A stretch of DNA of 60,054 nt from Geodermatophilus telluris (GCF_900102745.1 NZ_FMZF01000009.1:1-60054), one strand, 5' to 3'; shown: positions 25,836 through 35,927, numbered from the stretch's first letter. Notes: generated by a model from the sequence alone, not told the origin. Numbers and translations: made by a program.

Positions 25836-25949
25836 GGCGCCTCCGTCCCCCTGCGCCGGTCCCCCGAGAGCCCGGCGACGCGTCGCCCCCACACTAGGGC
25901 TCCGGGACCGGTTCCGTTCCGTCCGCCGACGGCCCGCGAGGATGGGGCC

Positions 25950-26699
25950 GTGGACCTCAACGCCGACCTCGGGGAGTCCTTCGGCGCGTGGACGCTCGGG
26001 GACGACGCGGAGATGCTGCCCCTGGTGACGAGCGCCAACGTCGCCTGCGGGTTCCACGCCGGCGACCCGGTGACCCTGCGGCGGGTGTGCGAGGGGGCGG
26101 CCGCCGCGGGGGTGAGTGTCGGGGCGCAGGTGTCCTACCGGGACCTCGCCGGGTTCGGCCGCCGCTTCCTCGACGCCGCCCCCGACGAGCTCACCGCCGA
26201 CGTCCTCTACCAGCTCGGCGCGCTGGAGGCCTTCGCCCGCGTCGCCGGCACGCGGGTGCGCTACGTCAAGCCGCACGGCGCGCTCTACAACGCGATCGTC
26301 GCGCACGAGGAGCAGGCGGCCGCGGTGGTGCGCGCGGTGGTCGAGTACGACCGCACGCTGCCGGTGCTGGGCCTGCCCGGGTCGGCGTGGCTGCGACTGG
26401 CGGGCGAGGCCGGCCTGACCGTCGTCGCCGAGGCGTTCGCCGACCGGGCGTACACGCCGGAGGGGACGCTGGTGCCGCGCCGGCTGCCCGGCGCGGTGCT
26501 GCACGACCCCGACGAGATCGCCCGCCGCTGCGTGGCGATGGCCACCGGGGAGCCGGTCGCCGCCGTCGACGGCAGCCTCCTCGTGCTGGCGCCGGCGTCG
26601 ATCTGCGTGCACGGCGACACCCCGGGCGCGGTGGCGATCGCCCGGCAGGTGCGGGCGGCGCTGACACGGGCCGGCGTGGCGCTGGCCCCGTTCGCGTGA
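25950..26699 (+). CDS. pxpA: 5-oxoprolinase subunit A (LamB/YcsF)
   Basis: A 249-residue LamB/YcsF protein. [18 protein letters not shown] and [14 protein letters not shown] are the N-terminal family signatures, and [11 protein letters not shown] is the metal-site motif. With PxpB and PxpC it hydrolyses 5-oxoproline to glutamate using ATP. GTG 25950 is 115 bases from the divergent cheB. Its stop shares one base with the ATG of pxpB. Confidence 0.93.
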   Translation: MDLNADLGESFGAWTLGDDAEMLPLVTSANVACGFHAGDPVTLRRVCEGAAAAGVSVGAQVSYRDLAGFGRRFLDAAPDELTADVLYQLGALEAFARVAGTRVRYVKPHGALYNAIVAHEEQAAAVVRAVVEYDRTLPVLGLPGSAWLRLAGEAGLTVVAEAFADRAYTPEGTLVPRRLPGAVLHDPDEIARRCVAMATGEPVAAVDGSLLVLAPASICVHGDTPGAVAIARQVRAALTRAGVALAPFA

Positions 26700-27298
26700 T
26701 GCGGGTGCTGCCGAGCGGGTCCTCGGCGCTGCTGGTGGAGCTCGACGACCTCGACGCCGTCCTCGGGTTCACCGCCGCGCTGCTCGACCGCGCGCTGCCC
26801 GGCGTCGCCGACGTCGTCCCGGCCGCGCGGACGGTCCTGGTGGTGACCGACGGCGACCCCGCCGGCGTGCGGGCGGACCTCGAGCGGCTGCCGTGGCGGC
26901 CGGGGCGGCGCGGCTCGGGCGAGCGGGTGGAGCTGCCGGTGCACTACGACGGCGCCGACCTGGCCGCCGTCGCCGAGCTGCTGGGCACCGACCCCGACGG
27001 CCTGGTCGCGGCGCACGCCGGGCGGGAGTGGACGGTGGCCTTCTGCGGCTTCGCGCCCGGCTTCGGCTACTGCACCCCCGACACCGACCCGTGGGACGTC
27101 CCCCGGCTGACCAGCCCGCGCACCCGGGTGCCCGCCGGCGCGGTGGGGCTGGCCGGCGGGTTCACCGGCGTCTACCCGCGCGAGTCGCCGGGCGGCTGGC
27201 AGCTGGTCGGCCGCACCGACGTGGCGGTGTTCGACCTCGCCCGGGACCCGGCGGCGCTGCTGCGGCCGGGGGTGCGGGTGCGGTTCGTGCCGTGCTGA
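26699..27298 (+). CDS. pxpB: 5-oxoprolinase subunit B (KipI-like)
   Basis: A 199-residue KipI/Allophanate-hydrolase-1 type protein. [11 protein letters not shown] and a preceding VPVHYDG-like [13 protein letters not shown] strand are typical, with [20 protein letters not shown] near the end. TGATG couples it to pxpA and its stop overlaps pxpC. The three subunits form one operon acting in the cytoplasm. Confidence 0.92.
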   Translation: MRVLPSGSSALLVELDDLDAVLGFTAALLDRALPGVADVVPAARTVLVVTDGDPAGVRADLERLPWRPGRRGSGERVELPVHYDGADLAAVAELLGTDPDGLVAAHAGREWTVAFCGFAPGFGYCTPDTDPWDVPRLTSPRTRVPAGAVGLAGGFTGVYPRESPGGWQLVGRTDVAVFDLARDPAALLRPGVRVRFVPC

Positions 27299-28125
27299 CC
27301 GTGCTGGCGCCCGGGCCGCTCACCACGGTGCAGGACCGCGGCCGGCCCGGGCTGGGCGGCATCGGGGTGGGCCGGTCGGGGGCGGCCGACCGCGCGTCGG
27401 CGGCGCTGGCCAACCGGCTGGTGGGCGACGACGTCTCCGCGGCGGTGCTGGAGTGCACCCTCGGCGGGCTGGTGGTGCGCGCGGAGACCGACCTGCTGGC
27501 CGTCACCACGGGGGCGCGCTGCCCGGGCAGCCCGGTGCACTGCGCGCCGGGGCTGCTGCGGGCGGGCACGGTGCTGGACCTGGGCACGCCGCCGTCCGGG
27601 CTGCGGACCTACCTCGCCGTGCGCGGCGGGGTCGACGTCGCGCCGGTGCTCGGCTCGCGGTCCACCGACGTGCTGTCCGGCCTCGGGCCGGCTCCGCTGC
27701 GGGCCGGTGACGTGCTTCCGGTGGGTGCGCCGTCGGGCCGGCTGCCGGGGGTGGACGTCGCGCCGGTGGCCGACCCGCCGGCCGGGCCGCTGACCGTGCG
27801 GCTGCTGCCCGGGCCGCGGGCCGACTGGCTGACCGCGGCGGCGCTGCGCCTGCTCGGGTCCGCGCCGTGGACGGTCACCGCCGACAGCAACCGGGTGGGC
27901 CTGCGGCTGGCCGGGCCCGCGCTGGAGCGGCGGGTGTCCGGCGAGCTGCCGAGCGAGGGGCTGGTGCGCGGCGCGCTGCAGGTGCCGCCGTCGGGCGCAC
28001 CGGTGCTGTTCCTCGCCGACGCGCCCGTGACCGGCGGCTACCCGGTGGCCGGGTACGTGGCCGACGACGACGTCGACCGCTGCGCGCAGCTGCGCCCCGG
28101 CCAGGAGCTACGCCTGCGCTCCTGA
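27292..28125 (+). CDS. pxpC: 5-oxoprolinase subunit C (KipA-like)
   Basis: A ~277-residue Allophanate-hydrolase-2/KipA domain protein. It begins [20 protein letters not shown], the family start, with [20 protein letters not shown] and [20 protein letters not shown] following. The GTG overlaps the end of pxpB. The C-terminus ([12 protein letters not shown]) is family-typical. It completes the ATP-dependent oxoprolinase. Confidence 0.92.
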   Translation: MLTVLAPGPLTTVQDRGRPGLGGIGVGRSGAADRASAALANRLVGDDVSAAVLECTLGGLVVRAETDLLAVTTGARCPGSPVHCAPGLLRAGTVLDLGTPPSGLRTYLAVRGGVDVAPVLGSRSTDVLSGLGPAPLRAGDVLPVGAPSGRLPGVDVAPVADPPAGPLTVRLLPGPRADWLTAAALRLLGSAPWTVTADSNRVGLRLAGPALERRVSGELPSEGLVRGALQVPPSGAPVLFLADAPVTGGYPVAGYVADDDVDRCAQLRPGQELRLRS

Positions 28126-28202
28126 CGCCCGGGGTCGCCCCCGCCGCCGGCACCCGGCAGGGTGGGGACGACGGCAGCCGTCAGCGGGAGCGGGAGAGGT
28201 CG

Positions 28203-29834
28203 ATGGGCGTCAGGGACAGCGCGGAGTGGCAGGCACTGGCCGAGCACCACCGGGAGGTGGGCGACCGGCACCTGCGGGACCTGTTCGCCGAGGACCCCGA
28301 CCGCGGCACCGAGCTCACCGTGACCGCCGGGGACCTCTACCTCGACTACTCGAAGAACCGGCTCACCCGCGAGACCGTCCGCCTGCTCGCCGCGCTGGCC
28401 GAGAGCGTGGGCCTGCGCGAGCGCACCGAGGCGATGTTCCGCGGCGAGCACGTCAACACCACCGAGGACCGCGCGGTGCTGCACGTGGCGCTGCGCGACC
28501 CGGCGAGCAGCGGCCTCGACGTCGACGGCCACGACGTCCGGCAGGAGGTGCACGAGGTCCTCGGCCGGATGGCGGAGTTCGCCGACCGGGTGCGCGGCGG
28601 CGCCTGGACCGGGCACACCGGCGAGCGGATCCGCGCGGTGGTCAACATCGGCATCGGCGGCTCCGACCTCGGCCCGGCCATGGCCTACCTGGCGCTGCGG
28701 GACTACTCCGACCGGTCGCTGACCTTCCGCTTCGTCTCGAACATCGACCCGACCGACCTCGCCGAGGCCACCCGCGACCTCGACCCGGCCAGCACGCTGT
28801 TCATCGTGGCGTCGAAGACCTTCACCACCCAGGAGACGCTGACCAACGCCACCGAGGCGCGCCGCTGGCTGCTCGAGGGACTGGGCGGGGACGACGCGGC
28901 GGTCGCGAAGCACTTCGTCGCCGTCTCGACCAACGCGGAGAAGGTGGCCGCGTTCGGCATCGACACCGCGAACATGTTCGGCTTCTGGGACTGGGTGGGC
29001 GGCCGCTACTCGTTCACCTCCGCCATCGGCCTGTCGCTGATGGTGGCCATCGGGCCGGAGCGGTACCGCGAGCTGCTCGACGGGTTCCACGCGATGGACG
29101 AGCACTTCCGCACCGCGCCCTACGAGGAGAACCTCCCGGCGCTGCTCGGGCTGATCTCGCTCTGGTACACCGACTTCTTCGGCGCGCAGAGCCAGGCGGT
29201 GCTGCCCTACTCGCAGTACCTGGCGCGGTTCCCCGCCTACCTGCAGCAGCTGTGCATGGAGTCCAACGGCAAGTCGGTCACCCTCGACGGCTCCCCGGTC
29301 GACGTCGCCACCGGCGAGATCGTGTGGGGCGAGCCGGGCACCAACGGCCAGCACGCCTTCTACCAGCTGCTGCACCAGGGCACGGTGCTGGTGCCGGCCG
29401 ACTTCATCGGGTTCGCGCGCCCCAACCACGATCTCGACGGCATGCACGACCTGTTCCTGGCCAACTTCCTCGCCCAGCCGCGCGCGCTGGCCTTCGGCCG
29501 CACCGCCGAGGAGGTGGCCGCAGAGGGGACGGCGGCCGCCGTCGTCCCGCACCGGGTGATGCCGGGCAACCGGCCGTCGAACGCGATCGTCGCGCCGGAG
29601 CTGACGCCGTCGGTGCTGGGCCAGCTGGTGGCCGCCTACGAGCACCGGGTCTTCACCCAGGGCGTGGTGTGGGGCATCAACTCCTTCGACCAGTGGGGCG
29701 TGGAGCTGGGCAAGGTGATGGCCAACCAGCTCGCGCCCAAGCTGCAGAGCGCGTCCGCGCCCGAGTACGACTCCGACTCCTCGACCGACGCCCTGGTCCG
29801 CCTCCTCCGCGAGGGCCGCGGCCGCCCCGCCTGA
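28203..29834 (+). CDS. pgi: Glucose-6-phosphate isomerase
   Basis: This 543-residue enzyme interconverts glucose-6-phosphate and fructose-6-phosphate. [19 protein letters not shown] and [13 protein letters not shown] bind the sugar phosphate, [13 protein letters not shown] is the phosphate-binding Ser/Thr loop, and [15 protein letters not shown] and [20 protein letters not shown] hold catalytic Glu and Lys. ATG 28203 has GGGAGAGG upstream. The length matches the long bacterial form. It is transcribed separately from pxpABC and ends at a strong hairpin. Confidence 0.97.
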   Translation: MGVRDSAEWQALAEHHREVGDRHLRDLFAEDPDRGTELTVTAGDLYLDYSKNRLTRETVRLLAALAESVGLRERTEAMFRGEHVNTTEDRAVLHVALRDPASSGLDVDGHDVRQEVHEVLGRMAEFADRVRGGAWTGHTGERIRAVVNIGIGGSDLGPAMAYLALRDYSDRSLTFRFVSNIDPTDLAEATRDLDPASTLFIVASKTFTTQETLTNATEARRWLLEGLGGDDAAVAKHFVAVSTNAEKVAAFGIDTANMFGFWDWVGGRYSFTSAIGLSLMVAIGPERYRELLDGFHAMDEHFRTAPYEENLPALLGLISLWYTDFFGAQSQAVLPYSQYLARFPAYLQQLCMESNGKSVTLDGSPVDVATGEIVWGEPGTNGQHAFYQLLHQGTVLVPADFIGFARPNHDLDGMHDLFLANFLAQPRALAFGRTAEEVAAEGTAAAVVPHRVMPGNRPSNAIVAPELTPSVLGQLVAAYEHRVFTQGVVWGINSFDQWGVELGKVMANQLAPKLQSASAPEYDSDSSTDALVRLLREGRGRPA

Positions 29835-29845
29835 GGTCCGCACTC

Positions 29846-29912
29846 GGGCGACGGTGTGCGCTGGCGCCTCGTTCGTGACCCGGGAAGGGGGCCTCCGCGC
29901 ACACCGTCGCCC
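29846..29912. terminator. 16-bp perfect inverted repeat between pgi and pcaC
   Basis: GGGCGACGGTGTGCGC (29846-29861) and its exact reverse complement (29897-29912) flank a 35-base loop. It lies between convergent pgi and pcaC, 4 bases from the pcaC stop, and probably stops transcription from both sides. Confidence 0.7.
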
Positions 29913-29916
29913 GCGG

Positions 29917-30321
29917 TCAGCCCTGCTCGCGGAGCTCGTCCAGGATCGGGCCGGCCACCTTGAACGCGTGGTTCGCCGCGGGGACGCCGGCGTAGACGGC
30001 GGAGTGCTGGATGACCTCGGCGATCTCCTCGTCGGACAGCCCGTTGTTCCTCGCGGCGCGCACGTGCAGCGCGAACTCGTCCCAGTGCCGCAGCGCGATC
30101 GTGATCGACAGCGTCATCAGGCTGCGGTCGCGCCGCGAGAGCCCGGGCCGCTGCCAGACGTCGCCCCACGCGACCCGGGTGATGAAGTCCTGGAACCCGG
30201 CGGTGAACGGTGTGCTGCTCGCCACCGCGCGGTCCACCCACGCGTCGCCGAGCACCTCGCGCCGGGTGCGCGTGCCCGCGTCGCGGCGGGCGTCGTCAGT
30301 GGAGAGATCGGGCTCGCTCAC
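29917..30321 (-). CDS. pcaC: 4-Carboxymuconolactone decarboxylase
   Basis: A 134-residue CMD/AhpD-family protein. GDAWVDRAVASSTPFTAGFQ, DRSLMTLSITIALRHWDEFA and EVIQHSAVYAGVPAANHAFK follow the PcaC consensus, and the HSAVY region contains the catalytic His. It converts 4-carboxymuconolactone to 3-oxoadipate enol-lactone. The GTG start overlaps the stop of pcaD by 4 bases. PcaC and PcaD are sometimes fused (PcaL) in actinobacteria; here they are separate genes. Confidence 0.92.
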   Translation of the reverse strand: MSEPDLSTDDARRDAGTRTRREVLGDAWVDRAVASSTPFTAGFQDFITRVAWGDVWQRPGLSRRDRSLMTLSITIALRHWDEFALHVRAARNNGLSDEEIAEVIQHSAVYAGVPAANHAFKVAGPILDELREQG

Positions 30322-31097
30322 GCGTGGCCCCCGGCGGCGTCGAGGTGACCGAGCAGCGCGCCGGTCACCTCCAGCGGCTGCTCCAGGTTCGGCAGGTGCG
30401 CCCCCGGGCTCACCGACACCAGCGTCGCCCCGGCGATCCCGTCGGCGACGAGCTGCTGGTGCGGCGGGGGCAGCGCCGGGTCCTCGGCGCCCGAGACCAC
30501 GAGCGTCGGCGCGGTGATCCGGGCGAGGTCCTCGCGCAGGTCCACCGCGGCCACCACCTCGCAGCACAGCGCGTAGCCCTCGTCGTCCGCGGCGGCGATC
30601 ATCGCCTCCAGCCGGGCCACCAGCTCGGGGTGCGCGGCCGCGTACCCGGGCGTCAGCCAGCGCTGCACCACGGTCGGCGCCAGCGGCGCGGTGCCCCCGG
30701 AACGGGCGGCGACGGCCCGGTCGAGGAACCCCTGCGGGTCCGGCTTCGCCGAGGAGGCGAGGATCGCCAGCTGCCCGACCCGGTCGGGCTCCCGCGCGGC
30801 CAGCCGCAGCGCCGTCATCCCGCCCAGCGACAGGCCCGCCACGTGCGCCCGGCGCGCGCCGAGCCGGTCCAGCAAGGCGACGACGTCGTCCACCAGGTCG
30901 TCGAGGGAGTACGGCCCGGCCGGGGCCGGCGACTCGCCGTGCCCGCGGGTGTCGTAGGTGACCACCCGGTAGCGCTCGGCCAGCGCCGGCACCTGCGGGT
31001 CCCACATGCCGCGGGTGGCCCCCAGCGAGTTGGACAGGACGACGACCGGCGCGTCGGCCGGCCCGTCCTCCGTGTAGGACACCTCGACGGCGGTCAT
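30318..31097 (-). CDS. pcaD: 3-Oxoadipate enol-lactonase
   Basis: A 259-residue alpha/beta hydrolase. LSNSLGATRGMWDPQVPALA is the PcaD oxyanion-hole segment, VAGLSLGGMTALRLA holds nucleophile Ser90, and the catalytic His lies in SPGAHLPNLE near residue 240. It hydrolyses the enol-lactone to 3-oxoadipate. ATG 31097 overlaps the pcaB stop by 4 bases. Confidence 0.93.
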   Translation of the reverse strand: MTAVEVSYTEDGPADAPVVVLSNSLGATRGMWDPQVPALAERYRVVTYDTRGHGESPAPAGPYSLDDLVDDVVALLDRLGARRAHVAGLSLGGMTALRLAAREPDRVGQLAILASSAKPDPQGFLDRAVAARSGGTAPLAPTVVQRWLTPGYAAAHPELVARLEAMIAAADDEGYALCCEVVAAVDLREDLARITAPTLVVSGAEDPALPPPHQQLVADGIAGATLVSVSPGAHLPNLEQPLEVTGALLGHLDAAGGHA

Positions 31098-32425
31098 CCG
31101 CGCTCTCCCTCGGTCAGTCGGTCGTGCTCGGCCAGCGCCGCGTCCACCTGCGCGCCGGCCTCCCCCGTGTCGGGCGCGGCGGCGGCGAGCACCGCGGCGG
31201 CGTCCACGTCGGTCCGCGCGGCCACGACCTCGGCCAGCGCCCGCCCGCTCTCGCGGGCCTCCCGGGTGGCGTCGGCGGCGGCGTCGTGCGCCGCCGCGCG
31301 GCCCAGCGACGGCGTCAGCGCCTCGGCCAGCGCGCCGGCCAGCGAGCCCTCCCCCGCCGCCGCCACCGTCGCGGCCATCCGGTCGACCTCGGGCCGCAGC
31401 CCGCGCAGGCTCTCCGCCAGCCACGACGCCGCCGACCCGACGCCCACCAGCAGCTCCGTCAGCGTCGGCCACTCGGAGTGCCACGCCCCGGCGGCGCGCT
31501 CGTGCTCCTGCTCCATCGCGCCCAGCAGCGTGGCCACCAGGCCGGGTGCCCGCCGCGCGCAGGCCCGCGCCGAGATCGCCGCCACCGGGTTGCGCTTGTG
31601 CGGCATGGCGGAGGACCCCCCGCGCCCCTCGCCCACCTCGGCGACCTCGGCCACCTCCGACTGGGCCAGCAGCACCACGTCGAGCGCCACGGTGGCCACC
31701 ACGCCGGCCGCCGCGCCCAGCGCCCCCGCCAGGTCGGCCACGGGCAGCCGCACGGTGGCCCAGGGGACGGCGGTGCTGGCCAGCCCGAGCTCGGCGGCCA
31801 GCGCCTCGCGCACCGCCACCCCGGTGCCGGACGACGCCGCGAGCGTGCCGACCGCGCCGCCGTACTGCACCGGCAGCGTGGCCACCACCTCGGCCAGCCG
31901 CAGCCGCGCGCCGTCCAGCCCGGCCAGCCAGCCGGCCGCCTTGAGCCCGAACGTCGTCGGCAGCGCCTGCTGCATCAGCGTGCGGCCCACGACCACGTCG
32001 TCCCGGTGGGTGCGGGCCAGCTCGGCGCACCGCGCGGCCGCGGCCGCCAGGTCGGCGTCCACCGCCTGCACCGCCGACCGCGCCAGCAGCACCAGCGCGG
32101 TGTCGAGCACGTCCTGGCTGGTGGCGCCCACGTGGACGGCGGCGGCGTCGCGCTCGCCGACGGCGTCCTGCAGCGCCCGCACCAGCGGCGGCACCGGGTT
32201 GCCGGCGTCGGCGGCCCGGGCGACGACGGTCGCGAGGTCCAGCCGCGAGGGGTCGGCGCAGGCGGCGGCCACCGCGTCCGCCGCGGTCGCGGTCACCAGG
32301 CCCGACGCGGCGGCGGCCCGCGCCAGGGCGGCCTCGACCCCGAGCAGCGCGCGGATCCACGCCTCGTCGGAGACGGCCGCCGCCGCACCGCCGCGGGCGA
32401 AGGTGCCGGCGAACAGACCTGCCAC
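31094..32425 (-). CDS. pcaB: 3-Carboxy-cis,cis-muconate cycloisomerase
   Basis: This 443-residue fumarase/aspartase-superfamily enzyme forms 4-carboxymuconolactone. GGSSAMPHKRNPVAA is the superfamily signature with the catalytic loop, and the N-terminal HVGATSQDVLDTALVLL the second conserved stretch. Length is usual for PcaB. It is third in pcaHGBDC, 30 bases after pcaG and overlapping pcaD. Confidence 0.94.
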   Translation of the reverse strand: MAGLFAGTFARGGAAAAVSDEAWIRALLGVEAALARAAAASGLVTATAADAVAAACADPSRLDLATVVARAADAGNPVPPLVRALQDAVGERDAAAVHVGATSQDVLDTALVLLARSAVQAVDADLAAAAARCAELARTHRDDVVVGRTLMQQALPTTFGLKAAGWLAGLDGARLRLAEVVATLPVQYGGAVGTLAASSGTGVAVREALAAELGLASTAVPWATVRLPVADLAGALGAAAGVVATVALDVVLLAQSEVAEVAEVGEGRGGSSAMPHKRNPVAAISARACARRAPGLVATLLGAMEQEHERAAGAWHSEWPTLTELLVGVGSAASWLAESLRGLRPEVDRMAATVAAAGEGSLAGALAEALTPSLGRAAAHDAAADATREARESGRALAEVVAARTDVDAAAVLAAAAPDTGEAGAQVDAALAEHDRLTEGERG

Positions 32426-32455
32426 GACGTCCTCCCTGCCGCCGGAGACCCGCGC

Positions 32456-33115
32456 TCAGACCGCGAAGAAGACCGTCTCGCGATCACCCTGCAGGTGCAC
32501 GTCGAAGCGGTAGCCGTCCTCGGCCGGGGTCGCCAGCAGCGTGGCGCGGCGGTCCTCGGGCAGCGACCGCAGGACGGCGTCCTCGGCGTTGGCCTCGGTC
32601 TCGTCGGCGAGGTAGACGCGGGTGACCACGCGGTCGAGCAGCCCGCGGGCGAACACCGAGACGTCGACGTGCGGCGCCTGCAGCCCGCCCCGGCCGTCGG
32701 GCAGCCGCCCGGGCCGCAGCGTGTGCACGGCGAACTCCCCGGACAGCGTGGAGGCGCGCGCGTAGCCGCGGAAGCCCGGGTACGACGACGGCCCGCGCGG
32801 GTCCTCCGGTGAGGGGAAGCGGCCGTCGGGGTCGGCCTGCCAGGTCTCGACCATCGCGTCGGTGACCACGTCACCCGCGCCGTCGAGCACCCGGCCGCGG
32901 AGCCAGAAGCCGCCCGGCGTGCCCTCCGCGGCCGCCCACGCGCCGTCGGCCCAGGTCAGGCCGATGGCCAGGTAGGGACCGACCGTGGCGCTGGGGGTGG
33001 TGCCCAGCCGCAGCGGCTCGGTGAGGAAGCCGGAGCCGCGCCGGCCGGAGCGCGGCTGGAGGGGGCCGGCCGGGTCCGGCGGGACGTCCAGGGGGTCCGG
33101 CACGCTTCCGCTCAC
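32456..33115 (-). CDS. pcaG: Protocatechuate 3,4-dioxygenase alpha subunit
   Basis: A ~219-residue intradiol dioxygenase alpha chain. TPSATVGPYLAIGLTWADG is the alpha-chain N-terminal signature, and GLQAPHVDVSVFARGLLDRV and TRVYLADE follow. As usual for alpha chains it lacks the iron-binding Tyr/His set, which PcaH supplies. GTG 33115 overlaps the pcaH stop by 4 bases, matching the equimolar (alpha-beta)12 complex. Confidence 0.93.
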   Translation of the reverse strand: MSGSVPDPLDVPPDPAGPLQPRSGRRGSGFLTEPLRLGTTPSATVGPYLAIGLTWADGAWAAAEGTPGGFWLRGRVLDGAGDVVTDAMVETWQADPDGRFPSPEDPRGPSSYPGFRGYARASTLSGEFAVHTLRPGRLPDGRGGLQAPHVDVSVFARGLLDRVVTRVYLADETEANAEDAVLRSLPEDRRATLLATPAEDGYRFDVHLQGDRETVFFAV

Positions 33116-33858
33116 GCCACGTCTCCGTCGTCGTCGGTCTCGAACGGGGTCTGCTCCGAGCCGCGCAGCACGACGTCCCACTCGAAGGCCAGCGCCCAGT
33201 CGTCCTGGGTGCGCTCGAGGGAGAACCGGCTGACCGCGCGGTGCCGGGCCGCGGCCGGGATGGAGTTGTAGATCGGGTCCTGCCCGAACAGCGGGTCGTC
33301 GGGGAAGTACATCTGGGTGACCAGGCGCTGGGTGAAGGCCCGGCCGAACAGGCTGAAGTGGATGTGCGCCGGCCGCCAGGCGTTGTGGTGGTTGCTCCAC
33401 GGGTACGCGCCGGGCTTGACGGTGAGGAACTCGTAGCGGCCCAGGCTGTCGGTGACCACCCGGCCCAGCCCGTCGAAGTGCGGGTCCAGCGGTGCCGGCC
33501 AGTTGTCGACGACGTGCCGGTAGCGGCCGGCCGCGTTGGCCTGCCACACCTCCACCAGCGCGCCGGGCACCGGGCGGCCGTCGCTGTCGAGCACCCGGCC
33601 GTGCACCAGGATCCGCTGGCCGATCGCCTCCCCGCCGTTGCGCAGGGTCAGGTCGGCGTCCCCCGGGCGCACCCGGTCCTCGCCGAGCACCGGACCGGTG
33701 ACCTCGGTGAGCCGGTGCGGCAGGTCGACCGGCGTCCGCAGCGGTGCCCGCAGTGCCGTGCTCCGGTACCCGGGGAACCCGACGGGCGTGCGCTGCGCGG
33801 CGTCCTCGCGGAGGTAGCGCGGCAGCCTCAGCCCGCGCTCGGATGTGGTCCCGGTCAT
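33112..33858 (-). CDS. pcaH: Protocatechuate 3,4-dioxygenase beta subunit
   Basis: A ~248-residue catalytic beta chain that opens protocatechuate between its hydroxyls. Non-heme Fe(III) ligands are visible as Tyr113 (GRYRHVVDNW), Tyr152 (PGAYPWSNHHN), His165 and His167 (RPAHIHFSLFG). ATG 33858 is chosen because the family starts near here; no ribosome site is seen, so the mRNA may be leaderless. A longer TTG start at 33894 would run through the operator-like repeats. First gene of pcaHGBDC. Confidence 0.94.
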   Translation of the reverse strand: MTGTTSERGLRLPRYLREDAAQRTPVGFPGYRSTALRAPLRTPVDLPHRLTEVTGPVLGEDRVRPGDADLTLRNGGEAIGQRILVHGRVLDSDGRPVPGALVEVWQANAAGRYRHVVDNWPAPLDPHFDGLGRVVTDSLGRYEFLTVKPGAYPWSNHHNAWRPAHIHFSLFGRAFTQRLVTQMYFPDDPLFGQDPIYNSIPAAARHRAVSRFSLERTQDDWALAFEWDVVLRGSEQTPFETDDDGDVA

Positions 33859-33880
33859 GTCCGGCAACGTACGTCCGGCA
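33859..33880. promoter_or_regulatory. Repeated GTCCGGCA motif at the pcaH/iclR divergent promoter
   Basis: Two copies of GTCCGGCA (33859-33866 and 33873-33880), 14 bases apart, border an ACGTACGT core between pcaH and the IclR gene. They touch the pcaH start codon, so a bound regulator would block pcaH entry. This fits an IclR-family operator, although the direct match to known PcaR or PcaU sites is not evident. Confidence 0.5.
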
Positions 33881-33926
33881 CACTGGCGCCCCAAGCTCCG
33901 CTTTCCGTCCAGAGGAAGGGACCGCC

Positions 33927-34706
33927 GTGGCCGGAGGCAGCACCAGCCCGGGGCGCTCGGTCACCGCGCGGGCCCTCGCCGTCCTCGACGCCTTCGACGC
34001 GGACTCGCCCCGGCTGACCCTCACCGAGATCGCGGGGCGCTCGGGCACCCCGCTGACCACCGCGCACCGGCTGCTCGCCGAGCTGACCGCCTGGGGCGCG
34101 CTGTCCCGGCGGGCCGACGGCCGCTACGAGATCGGCCGCAAGCTCTGGGACCTCGGCCTGCTCGCCCCCGTCCAGCTGGAGCTGCGCCAGCTCGCCGCGC
34201 CCTTCCTCCTCGACGTGCACACCGCCACCCGCGACACCGTGCACCTGGCCGTCCGCGAGGGCACGCAGGCGCTCTACGTGGAGCGGATCTCCGGCCGCGA
34301 GTCGGTGCCGGTGGTCAGCCAGGTGGGCAGCCGGCTGCCGCTGCACGCCACGGGTGTGGGCAAGGTGCTGCTGGCCTCGGCGCCCGACGAGGTGGTGGCC
34401 CAGGTGCTCGCCGCGCCCGAGCGGGCCACCCCGTACACCGTCGTGGACCCGGCGCGGATCTCGCGCGAGCTGGCCGACGTCCGCCGCCGCGGCTGGGCGC
34501 GCACCGCCGAGGAGATGTCGCTGGGCACCGCCTCGGTCGCGGTCCCGGTGCGGGTGGAGCGGGCGGAGGGCGGGCCGGTGGTGGCCGCGGCGCTCGGCAT
34601 CGTCGTCCCCACCCACCGGCGCGACCTCGCCCGCTTGGTGCCGGTGCTGGAGGTGGCCGCCCGGGGCATCGGCCGCGCGCTCGCCCGCACGACTCCCTTC
34701 CGCTGA
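33927..34706 (+). CDS. IclR-family regulator of the pca/pob genes
   Basis: A ~259-residue IclR protein. The N-terminal winged helix-turn-helix has LTLTEIAGRSGTPLTTAHRL and the effector domain has LYVERISGRESVPVVSQVGS then GSRLPLHATGVGKVLLAS. It is divergent from pcaH, which is the standard position for a PcaR/PobR-like regulator. GTG 33927 follows AGAGGAAGG. It likely responds to a pathway aromatic or to 3-oxoadipate. Confidence 0.88.
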   Translation: MAGGSTSPGRSVTARALAVLDAFDADSPRLTLTEIAGRSGTPLTTAHRLLAELTAWGALSRRADGRYEIGRKLWDLGLLAPVQLELRQLAAPFLLDVHTATRDTVHLAVREGTQALYVERISGRESVPVVSQVGSRLPLHATGVGKVLLASAPDEVVAQVLAAPERATPYTVVDPARISRELADVRRRGWARTAEEMSLGTASVAVPVRVERAEGGPVVAAALGIVVPTHRRDLARLVPVLEVAARGIGRALARTTPFR

Positions 34707-34757
34707 GCGGGAGCGTGCGGTGTCCACCGGGGCGTAGCCGGGGTCACACTCGACCGC

Positions 34758-35927
34758 ATGCGCACCCAGGTGGGGATCATCGGTGCAGGTCCGGCGGGCC
34801 TGCTGCTGTCGCGGCTGCTCGCCCTGCAGGGCATCGACTCGGTGGTGCTGGAGAACCGGTCCCGCGAGTACGTCGAGGCCCGCGTCCGCGCCGGGATCCT
34901 CGAGCAGAACACCGTCGACGTGCTGACCGAGGCCGGCATGGGTGACCGGCTGCACCGCGAGGGCCTCGAGCACCGCGGCATCCACCTGCAGTACCCCGGC
35001 GTGCGCCACCAGCTCGACTTCCCCGCTCTGTGCGGCCGCCGGGTGTGGGTCTACGGGCAGACCGAGGTGGTCAAGGACCTCGTCGCCGCCCAGCTCGCCG
35101 GCGGCCCGCCGCTGCTGTTCGACGTCTCCGACGTGGCGGTCGAGGACGTCGACACCGACAGCCCGCGCATCCGGTTCACCGACGCCGACGGCGTGGCCCG
35201 GGTGCTCGAGTGCGACGTCGTGGCCGGCACCGACGGCTTCCACGGCCCCTCGCGCGCCGTCGTCGCCGAGGGCGGCAGCGGCCAGCAGCTGTGGGAGCGC
35301 ACCTACCCCTACGCGTGGCTGGGCATCCTGGCCGACGCGCCCCCGGCCACCGACGAGCTGATCTACGCCTGGCACCCCGACGGGTTCGCGCTGTACTCGA
35401 TGCGCTCGCCGTCGGTGTCGCGGCTGTACCTGCAGGTCGACCCGTCGGAGCGGATCGAGGACTGGTCCGACGACCGGATCTGGGAGGGCCTGGCCACCCG
35501 GTTCGCGCTCGACGGCTGGGAGCTGTCCACGGGGCGGATCACCGAGAAGTCGATCCTGCCGATGCGCTCGTTCGTCAGCGCGCCGATGCGCCGAGGCCGG
35601 CTGTTCCTCGCCGGCGACGCCGCGCACATCGTGCCGCCCACCGGCGCCAAGGGCCTCAACCTCGCCGTGGCCGACGTCGTCCTGCTGTCGCGGGCGCTGG
35701 TGCGGCTGCTGCAGGACAAGGAGACCGACCTCGCCGACGCCTACTCCGACACGGCGCTGCGCCGGGTCTGGCGGGCCACCCACTTCTCCTGGTGGATGAC
35801 CTCGATGCTGCACACCAGCGGCGACGCCTTCGACGCCCAGCTGCAGCTCTCCCAGCTGCGCCGGGTCTGCTCGTCGGAGGCCGCCGCCCGCGAGCTCGCC
35901 GAGAACTACACCGGCCTGCCCTACTAG
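34758..35927 (+). CDS. pobA: 4-Hydroxybenzoate 3-monooxygenase
   Basis: This 389-residue FAD enzyme makes protocatechuate, the substrate of PcaGH. VGIIGAGPAGLLLSRLLALQ binds FAD, CDVVAGTDGFHGPSR is the DG motif and FLAGDAAHIVPPTGAKGLNL the GD motif. EYVEARVRAGILEQNTVDVL is a PobA hallmark. It follows the IclR gene by 51 bases. Its TAG is part of a CTAG shared with the stop codon of the convergent Roco gene. Confidence 0.95.
   Translation: MRTQVGIIGAGPAGLLLSRLLALQGIDSVVLENRSREYVEARVRAGILEQNTVDVLTEAGMGDRLHREGLEHRGIHLQYPGVRHQLDFPALCGRRVWVYGQTEVVKDLVAAQLAGGPPLLFDVSDVAVEDVDTDSPRIRFTDADGVARVLECDVVAGTDGFHGPSRAVVAEGGSGQQLWERTYPYAWLGILADAPPATDELIYAWHPDGFALYSMRSPSVSRLYLQVDPSERIEDWSDDRIWEGLATRFALDGWELSTGRITEKSILPMRSFVSAPMRRGRLFLAGDAAHIVPPTGAKGLNLAVADVVLLSRALVRLLQDKETDLADAYSDTALRRVWRATHFSWWMTSMLHTSGDAFDAQLQLSQLRRVCSSEAAARELAENYTGLPY

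Noticed and set aside
22917..25949. Long plus-strand open frame ahead of pxpA
   Set aside because: Complement of the CheB/CheR genes; only the last 250 codons (pxpA from 25950) are a gene.
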